From assembly GCA_021771715.1 (NCBI GenBank), contig JAETOO010000001.1, positions 248,001 through 312,000 of the forward strand: a stretch of 64,000 nucleotides of DNA, given 5' to 3'. Source of the DNA: Oscillospiraceae bacterium. Lineage in GTDB: Bacteria > Bacillota > Clostridia > Lachnospirales > Lachnospiraceae. A program made the position numbers and the translations under genes. The first letter of the stretch is position 1. Each line of letters starts with the position of its first letter. This document shows, one piece after another, positions 50,858-60,502 of this stretch. A model generated the notes under the pieces. That model was not told the origin of the DNA. It saw nothing but the letters and a program-made list of their open reading frames with translations, and searched no databases.

Positions 50858-52237
50858 CTATCTCTCCTCCAAATTCTCGAGCGCCTCGACAATCTTCTCG
50901 AAGTGCATGAAATGCGACGCCTTCACGAGCACCGTATCGCCCTTCTGCAACTCGCCGGCCAGAGCGTGCAAAAGCTCCTGCAGGCTGCCGTAACAGGTCA
51001 CGTCCGCCTCCGGGTGCACCGACAGAAGGCCGTCCGCGATGTTCCGGCTCAGCGGTCCGGCCAGCAGGAAGCGGTCGACGTCGAGCGTCCCCGCGTACTC
51101 GCCGACCTCGCGGTGCAGCGCCGCCTCATCCGGCCCGAGCTCGCCCATGTCCCCGAGGATCGCGACTTTTCTGCCGAGCGCATCCGCGAGGACGCCCAGC
51201 GACGATTTCATCGACATGGGATTCGCATTGTAGCAGTCGTCGATGACCGTGCAGTACTCCGTCCGGACGATGTGGAACCGCCCATCGACCGCCTGCAGGC
51301 TCTCGATCCCTGCCCGGATCTCGTCGAGTGACAGCCCGTAGTGCAGGCCGACCGCCGTCCCCGCCAGCGCGTTCTGCACCATGTGCAGTCCCGGGATCGG
51401 CACGGTTACGTCGAACGCGCCTTTTTCCGTATGGATCCGGCAGGCTACGCCAAGGAGCCCCTGCGGCTTTACCTGATCCGCCCAGACCGCATGTTCCTTT
51501 CCGAACCCAAAGAACACGGGGCGAATTCCCTTCACCTCGTCAATGGTCTCGAGCTTATCATCCTCGCCATTCAGAATAATATACCCGTCTTCCTTCAGGA
51601 AGTCAAAAATCTCCGACTTCGCGCGCAGCACGCCGTCGCGGTCACCCAGAAATTCCAGATGGCACTGTCCGATATTTGTGATCACGCAGGTGTCCGGCTT
51701 CGCAATCCCGGCGAGCACATGCATCTCCCCGAAATGGCTGATCCCCATCTCAAGCACTGCGATCTCGTCCTCCTCGCGCAGCCGGAAGATCGTGAGCGGC
51801 AGGCCGAGGTCGTTGTTGAAATTGCCCGCCGTCTTCAGGGTGCGGTACTTCTGGGAGAGAACTGCGGCGATCATCTCCTTTGTGCTCGTCTTGCCGACGC
51901 TGCCTGTGATTCCGACCACTGGGATCTGCAGTTGCTCCAGATAGTACGCGGCGATCGCGCCGAGCGCCCGGATCGTGTGGTCGACCAGGATATAATTTCC
52001 GCTGCCCTCCGGCAGCCGCTTCTCGGAGATGACACCGAGCACCCCCTTCTCAAAAACGCTTGGGATAAAGTCGTGCCCGTCCACCCGCGCACCCGGGATG
52101 GCCGCGAACAGGCCGCCCGGTTCCGCCTTGCGGCTGTCCGTGGTGATCGACACCACCTCCCGGTCCGCGTCCTCGTTTCTTCCTATATATATACCGCCGC
52201 ACGCCTGCGCCATGCGCGCCAAGGTCATATGTTTCAT
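50858..52237 (-). CDS. murF: UDP-N-acetylmuramoyl-tripeptide--D-alanyl-D-alanine ligase
   Basis: The 459-residue protein has the Mur ligase layout: N-terminal UDP-binding domain (TDSRKAEPGGLFAAIPGAR), the ATP-binding P-loop GITGSVGKTSTKEMI (about 105-119), the metal-binding ITNIGQCHLEFLG segment (about 183-195), and the C-terminal Rossmann domain (VIDDCYNANPMSMK). It adds D-Ala-D-Ala to the peptidoglycan precursor. The start at 52237 has GGAGG. It lies directly downstream of ddl (67 bp), which supplies its substrate; the two form a cell-wall operon. Confidence 0.97.
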   Translation of the reverse strand: MKHMTLARMAQACGGIYIGRNEDADREVVSITTDSRKAEPGGLFAAIPGARVDGHDFIPSVFEKGVLGVISEKRLPEGSGNYILVDHTIRALGAIAAYYLEQLQIPVVGITGSVGKTSTKEMIAAVLSQKYRTLKTAGNFNNDLGLPLTIFRLREEDEIAVLEMGISHFGEMHVLAGIAKPDTCVITNIGQCHLEFLGDRDGVLRAKSEIFDFLKEDGYIILNGEDDKLETIDEVKGIRPVFFGFGKEHAVWADQVKPQGLLGVACRIHTEKGAFDVTVPIPGLHMVQNALAGTAVGLHYGLSLDEIRAGIESLQAVDGRFHIVRTEYCTVIDDCYNANPMSMKSSLGVLADALGRKVAILGDMGELGPDEAALHREVGEYAGTLDVDRFLLAGPLSRNIADGLLSVHPEADVTCYGSLQELLHALAGELQKGDTVLVKASHFMHFEKIVEALENLEER

Positions 52238-52304
52238 CCTGCTCCTCCTTTTCCATGACATGCGCTACCGCTGCTGTTCTTTGGAACCTCTTTATTTAGG
52301 GCTC

Positions 52305-53357
52305 TCACTCCTGCCGCCGCGCCTTCCTCAGCGACACCTCGATCAGCAGCTCACACAGCGACGGGTAATCAATTCCGACCGCCGCCGCCTCCTGCGGGAG
52401 CAGACTCGTCGGGGTCATGCCGGGAAGGGTGTTCGCCTCGAGGCAGTACAGGTTCTCCTGCGCATCCATCATAAAGTCCATCCGCGCGTAGCCGTCCAGC
52501 CGAAGCGCCTCGTACGCCAGCAGCGCGTACCGCTGCATCTCCTCGGTCTTCTCCGGGGAAATGTGGGCCGGGCACGTCTCCACCGCCGCGCCGGCAGTGT
52601 ACTTATTCTTGTAATCGTAGAAGCCCTCGACCGGAGCGATCTCGATCACCGGATACGGCTTTCCGTCAATCACACCGGCTGAGAACTCCCGCCCCTCGAT
52701 GTACTGCTCCACGATGACCTCCTCCTCATAGCTAAAGGCCGTCTCGAGCGCTTCCTCATACTCTGACTCGGTCCGGGCGATCGTCACGCCGACGCTCGAG
52801 CCTCCGCAGCACGGCTTCACAATGCAGGGCAGGCCGATCCCGTTCTCATCGGCACGTTTTTTCTCATCCTGCCGTTTCAGCGTCATGCCCTCCGCCATCG
52901 GCACGCCGTACTCGCGGAAGATTTCTCTGGAGAGTCCTTTGTCCATCGCCAGCGCGCTCCCGAGGTGGCCTGCACCCGTATACGGGATCCGCATCAGTTC
53001 CAGCACCGCCTGCACGGTGCCGCCCTCCCCGTCCGCGCCGTGCAGCGCGAGGAAGACCACGTCCGCCATCCGGCACAGCTCCAGCACCTTCGGTCCGAAA
53101 AACGATCTGCCGGACGCTTTGATCTCCTCAATCCGGTCATTCATCGACCGGATCTTTCCGGCCGCCTGCTCCACGTCATACTCCTCCGGGAACGCCACAT
53201 CCTCATCGGCCAGGCGCGCCTTCTCATCCCCGCAGAATACATCCACGAGGATCGCCCGGTGCCCCTTCTGGCGCAGCGCCTTGCACACACCCGTGCCGGA
53301 GACGATCGACACCTCCCGCTCCGTACTGATCCCACCTGCAAGAACTACAATCTTCAT
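52305..53357 (-). CDS. ddl: D-alanine--D-alanine ligase
   Basis: The 350-residue protein has the Ddl ATP-grasp features: AGGISTEREVSIVSG (about 7-21), HGADGEGGTVQAVLELM (about 104-120), PCIVKPCCGGSSVGV (about 176-190) and ARMDFMMDAQENLYCLEANT (about 294-313). It joins two D-alanines for the peptidoglycan stem peptide. The arrangement before murF is sensible for a shared pathway. No VanA-type features are evident; the family distinction between VanA-like and Ddl cannot be made certain by reading. Confidence 0.95.
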   Translation of the reverse strand: MKIVVLAGGISTEREVSIVSGTGVCKALRQKGHRAILVDVFCGDEKARLADEDVAFPEEYDVEQAAGKIRSMNDRIEEIKASGRSFFGPKVLELCRMADVVFLALHGADGEGGTVQAVLELMRIPYTGAGHLGSALAMDKGLSREIFREYGVPMAEGMTLKRQDEKKRADENGIGLPCIVKPCCGGSSVGVTIARTESEYEEALETAFSYEEEVIVEQYIEGREFSAGVIDGKPYPVIEIAPVEGFYDYKNKYTAGAAVETCPAHISPEKTEEMQRYALLAYEALRLDGYARMDFMMDAQENLYCLEANTLPGMTPTSLLPQEAAAVGIDYPSLCELLIEVSLRKARRQE

Positions 53358-53479
53358 ATTTTTGCTCCTTTTCCTGTCTCCTGTTCGAACAAAACCAATT
53401 CATCGCCGTCGGTTTTCACTTTCCACCCGGCACGCTGCAGTCATCTGCCAGGGGCACTTATCGCGACCGCTATCCGTTC

Positions 53480-55219
53480 TCACGGAATGTCAAACGTCGA
53501 CTCGCCAAGGATCTCCACATCCTGCAGGTCCTCGCCCGTATACGGCACGCCGTTATCCGTAACTCCCTGCGTCACGCCGCCGCTTGTGCCGCCTGCGCCA
53601 TTGCCGCCGTTGCCGCCGTTGTCGCTTCCGCCGTCCAGGATCACAATATCGCCTGAACCGCCGCTGTTTACTGCTCCATTTCCTGCCGCACCGCTGCCGT
53701 CACCGCCGTTTGCCGCTCCATTTCCTGCCGCGCCGCTGCCGTCGCCGCCGTTCGCTGCTCCATTTCCTGCCGCGCCGCTGCCGCCATTCGCCGCACCGCC
53801 GCCGCTCACCTGCTGGTATCCGTAATTAATCCCTGAGCTGTAGCACACGATCGGCGTTCCGATCTCAATATTCTGGTAGATCACGGCCACCTGTGCCGTC
53901 GGCGTGTTGATGCAGCCGTGGGAGCCGCCCCACTGGTAAATGTCCCCGCCGTATGTATCCCGCCACGTGTCCGCGTCGTGGATGCCGACGCCTCCGTAGA
54001 ACGGCATCCAGTACTCGACCGGCGTGCTGTAGCCCTCGCCCTTGAGCGTCTCATCCTCCGACTTGCCCACCAGGCAGAAGATTCCCTCCGGGGACGCATG
54101 CCCGGCGCTGACGTTTCCGGTCACCACCGGCGTCTCGACGAGCAGCACGCCGTCCTTGTAGTACCACAGCCGCTGGTTCGTGTAGTCGATCTCCACGTAC
54201 GTATTGCCGATATCATTCTGTCCGCGCGACGCTGCGCCCTCATACCACACAGGCGACCGCTCTCCGGACTCCCCAGCGCACAGCATCTGGTAGAGCGCCT
54301 CCGTCTCGGATTCCCGGTCCATCTGCCAGCCGTACGTCCGCGCCTCCACGTAGACCGTCTCCCCGTTCGACGTCACGAACGGCTCCGATTTCCCGATCGT
54401 ATCATAGTTGTCCGCCAGCTGGTTCACCCACGCGCCGACGGCGCTGCGGTCGAATACCGGCTGCTTATTCTCATCGAGTGAGAACCATGCGGCGATCGTG
54501 GCCGCGTCCAGAATCTCCTGCACGCCTCCGCCCAGGTTGTAGGTCACGGTCAGCGAGCTGTATTTATTCCGCACAGCCGCCTCCGCCTTCAGCTCTCCAT
54601 CCTCCGCGCGCACCTGCGGCAGGAGATAGCAGTTTTTCTCCTGCAGATCGACCTGCGTCTCGCCCGCCTCGACCGCAGTCCGGAGCGTCTGCTCCACCTT
54701 GGCGCCGTCGAGCTGGTTGCCCTCGACCTCCGGGACGATCACATACTGGCCGTTCTGCTGTTCCAGATGCGCGTCTGCGGGCGGCGTCACCTGGTCCGCC
54801 TGCATACACGCAAGCCCGGCAGCCGCCTCTGTGAGCAGCGTTTCGTCATACGTGACGGAGGCGGTCATCGTGTACAGATTCGGCCCTCCGAAATACTTCG
54901 GCAGCCAGGCCAGATACGCCTGCCCGTCCAGAAAGCCCTGCACCTCTCCCTTCGAGACAAACCGGTAGCCGATCGCATCGCCCCGGATCTGCTCTTCCGT
55001 TCCTTCCTTCGTCCTGACCGTCAGCGTGTAGTCCTCTGCCTCTGTGCGGATCAGCGATTCCGCCTCCTCCGCCGTCAGATCCGACACGTCGATCCCGTTG
55101 ATCGTCGTGTACTCAAAGAAATGGGTCTGGTAATACAGGCCAATTCCCGCATACACTCCCGTGACAATAATCAGCAGCAGCACTACCCCCGCCAATATGA
55201 TTCCCGTACGTTTTCTCAT
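53480..55219 (-). CDS. L,D-transpeptidase (YkuD) with Gly-rich repeat tail
   Basis: The 579-residue protein has an N-terminal membrane anchor (about 5-27), a long peptidoglycan-binding-like region (about 35-330), and the YkuD catalytic domain (about 345-470) with the signature HDADTWRDTYGG...GGSHGCINTP: catalytic Cys in SHGCIN. Such enzymes cross-link the cell wall through 3-3 meso-diaminopimelate bonds outside the membrane. After the domain there is a Gly/Asn/Ala tail built of 13-residue units GAANGGDGSGAAGN (about 490-545), absent in most members. The gene lies upstream of ddl-murF on the same strand. Confidence 0.9.
   Translation of the reverse strand: MRKRTGIILAGVVLLLIIVTGVYAGIGLYYQTHFFEYTTINGIDVSDLTAEEAESLIRTEAEDYTLTVRTKEGTEEQIRGDAIGYRFVSKGEVQGFLDGQAYLAWLPKYFGGPNLYTMTASVTYDETLLTEAAAGLACMQADQVTPPADAHLEQQNGQYVIVPEVEGNQLDGAKVEQTLRTAVEAGETQVDLQEKNCYLLPQVRAEDGELKAEAAVRNKYSSLTVTYNLGGGVQEILDAATIAAWFSLDENKQPVFDRSAVGAWVNQLADNYDTIGKSEPFVTSNGETVYVEARTYGWQMDRESETEALYQMLCAGESGERSPVWYEGAASRGQNDIGNTYVEIDYTNQRLWYYKDGVLLVETPVVTGNVSAGHASPEGIFCLVGKSEDETLKGEGYSTPVEYWMPFYGGVGIHDADTWRDTYGGDIYQWGGSHGCINTPTAQVAVIYQNIEIGTPIVCYSSGINYGYQQVSGGGAANGGSGAAGNGAANGGDGSGAAGNGAANGGDGSGAAGNGAVNSGGSGDIVILDGGSDNGGNGGNGAGGTSGGVTQGVTDNGVPYTGEDLQDVEILGESTFDIP
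53590..53800 (-). repeat. In-frame 39-bp repeats at the L,D-transpeptidase C-terminus
   Basis: GCCGCACCGCTGCC/GCCGCGCCGCTGCC plus GCTCCATTTCCT recur with a period near 39 bp, giving Gly/Asn/Ala-rich repeats. The frame is kept up to a final ordinary C-terminal sequence. Confidence 0.8.
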
Positions 55220-55334
55220 AAGACATCATCCTCTTCCGTGATTTTGTCCAGTGTACCGTAATTCTCTGAAAATGTATCTCATATCCCGCTTAAAGAAAAA
55301 TGAATACTTTCTTAACGCAAGGCTGCCCGTGCAG

Positions 55335-57911
55335 TCAGTTCGTTTTCAGGGGGCGCGCTGCCAGCACCGCCGCCGCCGTCCCCGGCAGACGGATCACGAT
55401 GTTGCCCGAGCTCACCTTGTAGAATACCGGCAGATGATCCTTCCATCTCAACTCGCCCTCCAGCTCATAGAACGCCCACGAGGGAGCCGGCTCTTCCATC
55501 TCATGGCTGACCCACGCTGTCCCATGCTCCTGCGCCGCCCACGAGTGCACCGACGAATCCCACTCCCGGCTGGCCCACGCTGTCGACTCTGATGTGCCTG
55601 GCTCCCGACCGGTCCACGGTGTCGGCTCCGATGTGCCCGACTCCCGGCCGGCCCACGATGACCGCTCCGACGCGCCCGGCTCTCGACCGGTCCACGCTGT
55701 TTCACTCATCAGCCGCTCATCCGGAACCTGATCCGCTCCCATAAACCACGGGAGACTCTCATCCGGCGTCTGGGAAGGTGTCTCGTCCGCAGCCGCACAG
55801 AAGGACTGCATCAGACACTCCTCGCACGACCCGGACGCCGCAGCCGCCGCTGCCTTCTTCCAGCAGACGGCCTCCTCGTGCTCCAGCAGCCTGCCGTCCC
55901 CCGAGAAGCCCTGCCGGTCCGTGTAGAACACGCGCTCCAGCACCTGCTGCTTCGTCACTCCGGCAATCCACACCGGTATTTTCAGCTCGCGCTCTTCTTC
56001 ATTATTGTTGAACACGACGATAATCTGCTCCCTGCGGCTGAACCTCGCATACGCCAGACAGTTGTAGTCCGTGTACAGGAACCGCACGGAGCCCGTTTTC
56101 AGCACCGGAAAGCTCTTGTGCATCCGGATCGCAGCCCGGTGGAACTCGATCATCTGCCGGTCTTCGTGATTCCACGGATACGTCCTGCGGTTGTCCGGGT
56201 CCGTAAAGCCGCAGACGCCCGCCTCATCCCCGTAGTACAGCGTCGGAGCGCCCGGCCACGTCATCTGCATGACGACCGCCTCCCGCATGATCTCCGGGCG
56301 CACATGCTCACTCGCCGCATGGCTGCCAAGCCGGTCGACCCGTCCGACCTTGTGGTTCGTCCTGGTCAAGAAGCGGGAATGGTCATGGTTCGACAGCTCG
56401 TTCATCGCGGTCTGCAGAGATGGCGCAAGAAACGACGCCATGTGGTACGTCATCGCCCCCTTGAAGCTCTCCGCATTTCCCAGCATCCCCTGCTGGAAGT
56501 CATCGCTGTGCTTCTCCATCCCGGTGAAAAACCAGGTCAGCGGCTCCATGAACGCGTCATAGTTCATCACGGTATCCCACTGATCCCCGCGCAGCCAGCC
56601 GGTCGCATCCCCGTAATGCTCCGCCAAGATCAGCGCGTCCGGGTTGGCCTCCTTGACCACCCTGCGGAATTTCCGCCAGAATTCGTGGTTGTACTCCTGG
56701 CTGAAGCCAAGGTCAGCCGCCACGTCAAGCCGCCACCCGTCCACGTTGTACGGCGGCGACACCCACTTTTTTGCAATCTGTAAAATATAGTTTTCGAGCT
56801 TCGGCGAATCCTCATAGTTGAGCTTCGGCAGCGTCTCGTGTCCCCACCAGCCGTCGTAAAAGCGGTTGTACGGCCACTCGTGCTCATTGTGGAACCGGAA
56901 AAAGCTGCGGTACGGGCTGTCCCCCGCCACGTACGCGCCCGGCTCGTAGCCCGGCTGATTCTCGTAGATCCGCTCCCGGTCCATCCATTTGTTGAAGGAA
57001 CCGCAGTGGTTAAAGACCCCGTCCAATATCACCTTCATCCCGCGCGCGTGCAGCTCCTCGACCAGGCGGATGAACAGCCGGTTCGACGCCTCCAGATTCT
57101 CCTGCGCCGTCACGCGCGTGATGTAGCGCGACGCATATTTATTTTCCGCCTCATAGTCCTTCAGGAGCACCCCTTCATCCCGGACGATCTTCCCGAAATG
57201 CGGGTCGATATAGTCGTAGTCCTGGATATCGTACTTGTGGTTCGAGGGCGACACGAACAGCGGGTTGAAATACACCACCTCGACGCCCAGCTCCTGCAGA
57301 TAATCCAGCTTGTCGAGCACGCCCTGCAGATCTCCGCCGTAGAACTCGCGGATTCCCATCGAGACCTCCGGCAGCTTATCCCAGCTGCGCACACGCTTCG
57401 TCTTCTCACCGATATAAATATATTCGTTGTTCTCCACATCATTCGTCAGATCACCGTTGTAAAAACGGTCCGTAAAGATCTGGTACATGACGGCTCCCTT
57501 CGCCCACTTCGGCGTCGAGAATCCCGGCACGATGCAGAATGACCGGCTCTGCTGCAGGTCCCGCGACACGCCGAGCTTGTTGTAGAAGCAGCGCGTCTGG
57601 CCCGCCTGAATCTCAAAATAGTAGTAGATCGGCTCATCTCCCGCCCGGATCTGGATCCTGTAGTAGTCAAAACGGCCCTCCGTCTCCTCCCGCTCCATCT
57701 CCTGCTTCGTCGCACCGCTGATGAAGTACACACGGTCCACGTTGTCACGCGCCGTGCGGAACCGGATGGTCACCAGATCGCCCGCCGAGGGCTCCATCGG
57801 GGACACATAGTCCTCCGTCTCATCAGAAAAAAGTGCGTCCATCTTAAACACCGGACGCATCCAGATAATATATTTTAAAGTCTGCATCATTGACCGAAAT
57901 TCCTGATCCAC
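55335..57911 (-). CDS. GH13 alpha-amylase family (neopullulanase-like) with repeat insertion
   Basis: The 858-residue protein has an N-terminal immunoglobulin-like domain (about 20-130), then the GH13 barrel with conserved regions I DGVFNHCG (about 298-305), II GWRLDVAADLG (about 397-407, nucleophile Asp), III LILAEHYGDATG (about 428-439, acid Glu) and IV NHDHSRF (about 508-514). It is likely intracellular, since no signal peptide is seen, and hydrolyses maltodextrins or pullulan-type glucans. A repeat-rich block of Trp/Thr/Gly/Glu units (TSEPTPWTGREPG) at about 735-815 interrupts the C-terminal domain. The exact start is uncertain; ATGs at 57911 and 57890 are both possible. Confidence 0.9.
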   Translation of the reverse strand: MDQEFRSMMQTLKYIIWMRPVFKMDALFSDETEDYVSPMEPSAGDLVTIRFRTARDNVDRVYFISGATKQEMEREETEGRFDYYRIQIRAGDEPIYYYFEIQAGQTRCFYNKLGVSRDLQQSRSFCIVPGFSTPKWAKGAVMYQIFTDRFYNGDLTNDVENNEYIYIGEKTKRVRSWDKLPEVSMGIREFYGGDLQGVLDKLDYLQELGVEVVYFNPLFVSPSNHKYDIQDYDYIDPHFGKIVRDEGVLLKDYEAENKYASRYITRVTAQENLEASNRLFIRLVEELHARGMKVILDGVFNHCGSFNKWMDRERIYENQPGYEPGAYVAGDSPYRSFFRFHNEHEWPYNRFYDGWWGHETLPKLNYEDSPKLENYILQIAKKWVSPPYNVDGWRLDVAADLGFSQEYNHEFWRKFRRVVKEANPDALILAEHYGDATGWLRGDQWDTVMNYDAFMEPLTWFFTGMEKHSDDFQQGMLGNAESFKGAMTYHMASFLAPSLQTAMNELSNHDHSRFLTRTNHKVGRVDRLGSHAASEHVRPEIMREAVVMQMTWPGAPTLYYGDEAGVCGFTDPDNRRTYPWNHEDRQMIEFHRAAIRMHKSFPVLKTGSVRFLYTDYNCLAYARFSRREQIIVVFNNNEEERELKIPVWIAGVTKQQVLERVFYTDRQGFSGDGRLLEHEEAVCWKKAAAAAASGSCEECLMQSFCAAADETPSQTPDESLPWFMGADQVPDERLMSETAWTGREPGASERSSWAGRESGTSEPTPWTGREPGTSESTAWASREWDSSVHSWAAQEHGTAWVSHEMEEPAPSWAFYELEGELRWKDHLPVFYKVSSGNIVIRLPGTAAAVLAARPLKTN
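55490..55705 (-). repeat. In-frame repeats inside the amylase C-terminal domain
   Basis: Repeated GTGCCCGACTCCCGG/GTGCCTGGCTCCCGA-type units (period near 45-54 bp) encode Thr/Ser/Glu/Trp-rich blocks. The frame is maintained on both sides. Confidence 0.7.
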
Positions 57912-57960
57912 TTTTTTTACCCCTATGTACTCTTATTTCGCTGCTGTTCAGCTGTACCTT

Positions 57961-57989
57961 ATTTTATAATAAAAACACGGATTCCACAA
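57961..57989 (-). promoter_or_regulatory. Promoter of the amylase gene
   Basis: Minus strand TTGTGG (57984-57989), 17 bp, TAAAAT (57961-57966), 50 bp before the ATG at 57911. Confidence 0.55.
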
Positions 57990-58050
57990 TCGGTTAATCT
58001 CCCGAATTTCCCTTCGATCTTGGGTAATTATTTTCCAATCTACGTGTACG

Positions 58051-58082
58051 AAAACAGGCAGCCATCACTGGCTGCCTGTTTT
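58051..58082 (-). terminator. Bidirectional intrinsic terminator after ftsH
   Basis: AAAACAGGCAGCCA (58051-58064), loop TCAC, TGGCTGCCTGTTTT (58069-58082): a perfect 14-bp stem with A/T runs on both sides. It ends the hpt-ftsH transcript before the amylase promoter. The 376-bp spacer 57912-58287 otherwise has no gene. Confidence 0.85.
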
Positions 58083-58177
58083 GGAGAAGGTATTTCTTCT
58101 AATGGGGTGTAGCAAAAACTATATAATGTATTGGGGGGTTTTACGATGATTATTATAGCATCGAGTTCGAAATCAGT

Positions 58178-58218
58178 GTGCACAAAGTTCACAAATTCGG
58201 CACTTCATTTTTGTGCAC
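58178..58218. promoter_or_regulatory. GTGCACAAA/TTTGTGCAC dyad upstream of the amylase gene
   Basis: A perfect 9-bp inverted repeat (58178-58186 and 58210-58218) followed by a T-run on the plus strand. It may be a regulator site or a second terminator. A minus-strand extended -10 (TGCTATAAT, 58152-58160) stands next to it. Confidence 0.4.
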
Positions 58219-58287
58219 TTTTTTATTTCGTGAAAAGTTCCCGGTGTTTTTTATCCATCAGGTTTTACAAATGAGGTGCTCCGCGGC

Positions 58288-60087
58288 CTAAAACAGCGCC
58301 TCGAACTCCTCTCTTCCGATCTTTTCTTTCTCGATCAGCAGCTTCGCGCAGTCATGGAGCACGCTCTCATGCGATTTGATCAGCTCGCGCGCCTTCCCGT
58401 GCGCCTCGTCGATCAAGCGCTTCACTTCCTCGTCGATCGCCGCCGCAATCTCCTCGCCGTACGCCCGCGTGTGCGCAAGGTCGCGGCCGATAAAGACCTC
58501 GTTGTCATCGTTGTCGTAATTGATCAGCCCGATGCGCTCGGACATGCCGTACTTCGTCACCATCGCGCGCGCCAACGCCGTCGCCTGCTTGATATCCTGC
58601 GAAGCGCCGGTCGTCACGTCCCCGATCACCAGCTCCTCCGCCACGCGGCCGCCCAGGTCGACGATCAGCTCCTGCATCATCCGGCCTCTCGTGTTGAACA
58701 TCTCATCCTTCTCCGGCAGCGGCATCGTGTAGCCCGCAGCGCCGCGCCCGGTCGGTATGATCGAGACGGTGTGTACCGGGCCGACGTCCGGCAGCAGGTG
58801 GAACAGAATCGCGTGCCCCGCCTCATGGTAGGCGGTGATCCGCTTCTCCCGCTCGGAGATCACGCGGCTCTTCTTCTCCGCACCGATCCCCACCTTCACA
58901 AAGGCGTGGTTGATATCGCTCTGCTTGATGAAAATCCGCTTTTCCTTCGCGGCAAGAATCGCCGCCTCATTCATCAGGTTCTCGAGGTCCGCACCGGTAA
59001 AGCCCGCCGTCGTGCGCGCGACCTCCTGCAGATTCACGTCGTCCGCGAGCGGCTTGCCCTTCGAGTGCACCGCGAGGATCTCCTCTCTGCCCTTCACGTC
59101 CGGGCGTCCTACCGCGACCTGACGGTCAAACCGGCCCGGGCGCAGGATCGCGGGGTCCAGAATGTCGACACGGTTCGTGGCCGCCATCACGATGATTCCC
59201 TCGTTCACGCCGAAGCCGTCCATCTCGACAAGCAGCTGATTGAGCGTCTGCTCGCGCTCGTCGTGTCCGCCGCCCATGCCGGTGCCTCTGCGCCTCGCCA
59301 CGGCGTCGATCTCATCGATAAACACGATACACGGCTGATGCTTCTTCGCCTCCTCGAACAAGTCGCGGACGCGGGAAGCGCCGACTCCGACGAACATCTC
59401 GACGAAATCGGAGCCGGAGATGCTGAAAAACGGCACGCCGGCCTCGCCGGCGATCGCCTTCGCGAGCAGTGTCTTTCCGGTGCCCGGCGGTCCCACGAGG
59501 ATCACGCCCTTGGGGATGCGCGCGCCCACCTGTGTAAATTTGGACGGCTCCTTCAGGAAATCGACGATCTCCTCGAGATCCTCCTTCTCCTCCTGCAGCC
59601 CCGCCACATCCTTAAAGGTGACGCGCTTTGCGTCCGGGGTGATCATCCGCGCGCGGCTCCTGCCAAAGTTCATCATCTTGTTGTTGCCGCCGCCGCTCTG
59701 GCGGTTCATCATCGAAAAGATGAAGACCAGCACGATGCCGATCAGAAGCGTCGGGATCAGCGATATCCAGACGCTGTCCCGCGCGACGCCCTCGATCTCC
59801 AGGTCGACCTTCTCGTACGTGCGAATCTCCTCCTCCGCCTCGCCGATGTCGGTCACATTCACATACTTGATATTGCCATCCGAGAGCACGACCTTCAGGC
59901 TTCCGGTCGGAACCTCCTGGTTCGGCGTGATCTCTACCCTGACCACGTCGCCCGCAGTCAGCGCATCTTCAAATTCGCGGTAATTCCAGCTCTGGCTCGC
60001 CTCCAGACCTCCGCGAAAGGTCATCAGAAGCAGCAAAATCAGCAGGACAACAATCAGATAAAATCCAAGTCCCTTAGTTCTGTTCAA
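58288..60087 (-). CDS. ftsH: ATP-dependent zinc metalloprotease FtsH
   Basis: The roughly 599-residue protein has an N-terminal membrane anchor (about 8-28), a short periplasmic-side domain, a second membrane segment (about 108-128), the AAA+ module with Walker [14 protein letters not shown] (about 199-211) and SRH region, and the zinc-protease motif HEAGHAI (about 425). It degrades membrane and regulatory proteins. I choose the TTG at 60087 because AAAGGAG lies 8 nt before it; a TTG at 60105 overlaps that site. It follows hpt after a large repeat array. Length is typical of Clostridia FtsH. Confidence 0.96.
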   Translation of the reverse strand: MNRTKGLGFYLIVVLLILLLLMTFRGGLEASQSWNYREFEDALTAGDVVRVEITPNQEVPTGSLKVVLSDGNIKYVNVTDIGEAEEEIRTYEKVDLEIEGVARDSVWISLIPTLLIGIVLVFIFSMMNRQSGGGNNKMMNFGRSRARMITPDAKRVTFKDVAGLQEEKEDLEEIVDFLKEPSKFTQVGARIPKGVILVGPPGTGKTLLAKAIAGEAGVPFFSISGSDFVEMFVGVGASRVRDLFEEAKKHQPCIVFIDEIDAVARRRGTGMGGGHDEREQTLNQLLVEMDGFGVNEGIIVMAATNRVDILDPAILRPGRFDRQVAVGRPDVKGREEILAVHSKGKPLADDVNLQEVARTTAGFTGADLENLMNEAAILAAKEKRIFIKQSDINHAFVKVGIGAEKKSRVISEREKRITAYHEAGHAILFHLLPDVGPVHTVSIIPTGRGAAGYTMPLPEKDEMFNTRGRMMQELIVDLGGRVAEELVIGDVTTGASQDIKQATALARAMVTKYGMSERIGLINYDNDDNEVFIGRDLAHTRAYGEEIAAAIDEEVKRLIDEAHGKARELIKSHESVLHDCAKLLIEKEKIGREEFEALF

Positions 60088-60168
60088 TCCGGTTTCTCCT
60101 TTCAAACCTTGGGGTGTCGTTTTCGTTGCAGGATTCTACTCGTAGGTCTGCGCTGTTTTTCCGTTGAG

Positions 60169-60470
60169 GCAGACGCGGAAAAATACTTCGCGTTTTTCCC
60201 GTTGAGCAGACTCGGAAAAATGCTTCGCGTTTTTCCCGTTGAGCAGACTCGGAAAAATGCTTCGCGTTTTTCCCGTTGAGCAGACTCGGAAAAATGCTGT
60301 GCGTTTTTCCCGTTGAGCAGACTCGAAAAAATGCTGCGCGTTTTTCCCGTTGAGCAGACTCGAAAAAATGCTTCGCATTTTTCCTCGTTGAGGCAGACTC
60401 GAAAAAATGCTTCGCATTTTTCCTCGTTGAGGCAGACTCGAAAAAATGCTTCGCATTTTTCCTCGTTGAG
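60169..60470 (-). repeat. Array of eight hairpin-forming 37-39-bp repeats between hpt and ftsH
   Basis: GCAGACTCGAAAAAATGCTT or variants start at 60169, 60206, 60243, 60280, 60317, 60354, 60393 and 60432. Each unit carries an AAAAATGC/GCATTTTT (or GCGTTTTT) dyad with a TTC or TGT centre, so the transcript could fold into eight small stem-loops. Nearby at 60468-60502 a perfect 16-bp dyad has the same TTC centre. The 403-bp gap otherwise has no gene. Confidence 0.9.
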
Positions 60471-60502
60471 AACGAGTGAGAACTTCGTTCTCACTCGTTC
60501 TC
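60468..60502 (-). terminator. Perfect 16-bp dyad overlapping the hpt stop codon
   Basis: GAGAACGAGTGAGAAC (60468-60483), TTC, GTTCTCACTCGTTCTC (60487-60502). The TGA of hpt lies inside the right arm. There is no T-run after it, so it may stabilise or process the transcript between hpt and ftsH rather than end it. Confidence 0.6.

Noticed and set aside
60169-60470. CRISPR array
   Set aside because: Units are directly adjacent with no unique spacers and no cas genes are near.
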